Shown: one piece after another, positions 14,121 to 14,596 of the stretch
Numbering within the stretch: position 1 is the first letter of the stretch
Layout: each line of letters begins with the position of its first letter
Assembly (NCBI GenBank): GCA_905203195.1
Contig: CAJKVD010000001.1
Coordinates: forward strand, 1-14,596
Direction: 5' to 3'
Source: an uncultured Clostridium sp.
Lineage (GTDB): Bacteria; Bacillota; Clostridia; TANB77; CAG-508
Length of the DNA: 14,596 nucleotides
The notes under the pieces: model-generated
What the model was told of the DNA's origin: nothing
Database searches by the model: none
Seen by the model: the letters and a program-made list of their open reading frames with translations, nothing else
Made by a program: the position numbers and the translations under genes

Positions 14121-14387
14121 TTATCCTACTAATTGCATAGAGCTTATCACAATATTAGCTAAGCATATACAAAAAAATAAAATAGAGTATCTGCACTTTT
14201 CTTTACTAGCAATTTCTACTACCATCTTGATGGCAAAGCTAATAGCAGCAATTACTGCCACTAATATTCTTGCTACAACCAAGCCATTGTTCCTAGCACT
14301 TGCGACTGCTACAATAATATAAATTAAAAGTGCTACATATCCTACGACAATACATATGTCACAGATTTTCTGTTTCTTTTCGTCCAT
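14121..14387 (-). CDS. Small membrane protein with three predicted helices, 88 residues
   Basis: Hydrophobic segments at about residues 8-30, 36-57 and 66-87 follow a short charged N-terminus (MDEKKQK), giving a small integral membrane protein. A charged loop KEKC separates the second and third helices. Four cysteines are present (residues 9 and 11 in CDIC, one in KEKCRYS, one or two in FFCICLA). An optimal AAGGAGG site sits seven bases before the ATG. It has a strong extended -10 promoter and a leader of about 130 bases with several hairpins. I do not recognise the family; its size and context give no reliable function. Confidence 0.8.
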   Translation of the reverse strand: MDEKKQKICDICIVVGYVALLIYIIVAVASARNNGLVVARILVAVIAAISFAIKMVVEIASKEKCRYSILFFCICLANIVISSMQLVG

Positions 14388-14443
14388 TTGGTAATCCTCC
14401 TTAAGATACTTTTACTGTTGTTTTGTTCCTTATATGTTAAACC

Positions 14444-14468
14444 AAAAAGCTAGAGGAAAATTCCCCTC
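14444..14468 (-). terminator. Terminator-like hairpin in the leader of the small membrane protein gene
   Basis: On the minus strand GAGGGGAATTTTCCTC (14468-14453) folds into a six-pair stem (two G-U) and is followed by TAGCTTTTT. A small CACT-AGTG hairpin (14479-14468) lies just upstream. It sits between promoter and start codon, so it could act as an attenuator. Confidence 0.45.
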
Positions 14469-14489
14469 ACTAATCAGTGAAAAGAAAGT

Positions 14490-14519
14490 AAAAGACATAA
14501 GACTTGTCTTACATCTTTT
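14490..14519 (-). other. Hairpin at the 5' end of the leader transcript
   Basis: An imperfect inverted repeat: AAAAGA pairs with TCTTTT and TAAGAC with GTCTTA, separated by two mismatched positions, around a two-base loop centre. It lies directly at the predicted transcript start and might stabilise the RNA. It could instead end a transcript entering from outside the window. Confidence 0.4.
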
Positions 14520-14522
14520 TAT

Positions 14523-14551
14523 ATTATACCATACTTTAACGCAATTAGCAA
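14523..14551 (-). promoter_or_regulatory. Promoter of the small membrane protein gene
   Basis: Minus-strand -35 TTGCTA (14551-14546), a 17-base spacer and an extended -10 TGGTATAAT (TATAAT at 14528-14523). The predicted start is near 14516. The remaining sequence to the window end shows nothing further. Confidence 0.7.
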
Positions 14552-14596
14552 GTATTCAGTTTGTCAAAACAAAAAGTAATATATGTTAGTCAATGA

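Noticed and set aside
1..14596. CRISPR arrays, toxin-antitoxin pairs, phage genes or defence modules
   Set aside because: No regularly spaced repeats and no proteins with matching motifs were seen on either strand.

Overview
The window is a strongly AT-rich bacterial segment. Its genes use Shine-Dalgarno sites of the AGGAGG type, sigma-A-like promoters with clear TATAAT boxes, and many Rho-independent terminators. These features, together with gene products such as TrmL, a YsgA/RlmB-like SPOUT enzyme and Mfd, point to a low-GC Bacillota, most likely a (gut-type) Clostridia relative. Species cannot be named from the sequence. Almost all genes lie on the minus strand.

Layout. (1) 1-1725: a minus-strand pair made of a compact, editing-domain-less homologue of archaeal-type leucyl-tRNA synthetase, with altered HIGH and KMSKS signatures, followed 9 bases later by a guanylate-kinase-like P-loop protein cut by the window edge. 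(2) 1754-1911: a divergent tRNA-Cys(GCA) gene with its own near-consensus promoter and terminator. (3) 2099-2901: an orphan, C-terminally truncated NitT/TauT-type ABC ATPase with promoter and terminator but no permease or binding protein nearby. (4) 3013-4438: a two-gene operon of SPOUT RNA 2'-O-methyltransferases (TrmL and a TrmH/RlmB-like protein). (5) 4464-8433: an unrecognised 133-residue protein with its own promoter, immediately downstream of the repair helicase gene mfd. (6) 8576-8920: a short, monocistronic, cysteine-rich small protein gene on the plus strand, convergent with topB across a shared GC-rich bidirectional terminator. (7) 8923-11853: topB (type IA topoisomerase, variant Toprim motif, embedded DnaA-box-like cluster) preceded by a membrane-anchored protein with SmpA/BamE-like motifs. 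(8) 11989-13936: two insertion sequences side by side, an internally deleted IS30-family remnant and an apparently intact IS481-like element. A start-less coding fragment follows. (9) 14121-14551: a small three-helix membrane protein with a strong promoter and a structured leader that ends in a terminator-like hairpin.

Functionally, the middle of the window is housekeeping: RNA modification, transcription-coupled repair, topology. The less ordinary parts are the synthetase-like/kinase-like pair beside tRNA-Cys, the orphan small proteins, and the insertion-sequence scar. No CRISPR array, prophage module, rRNA or recognisable metabolite riboswitch was seen.
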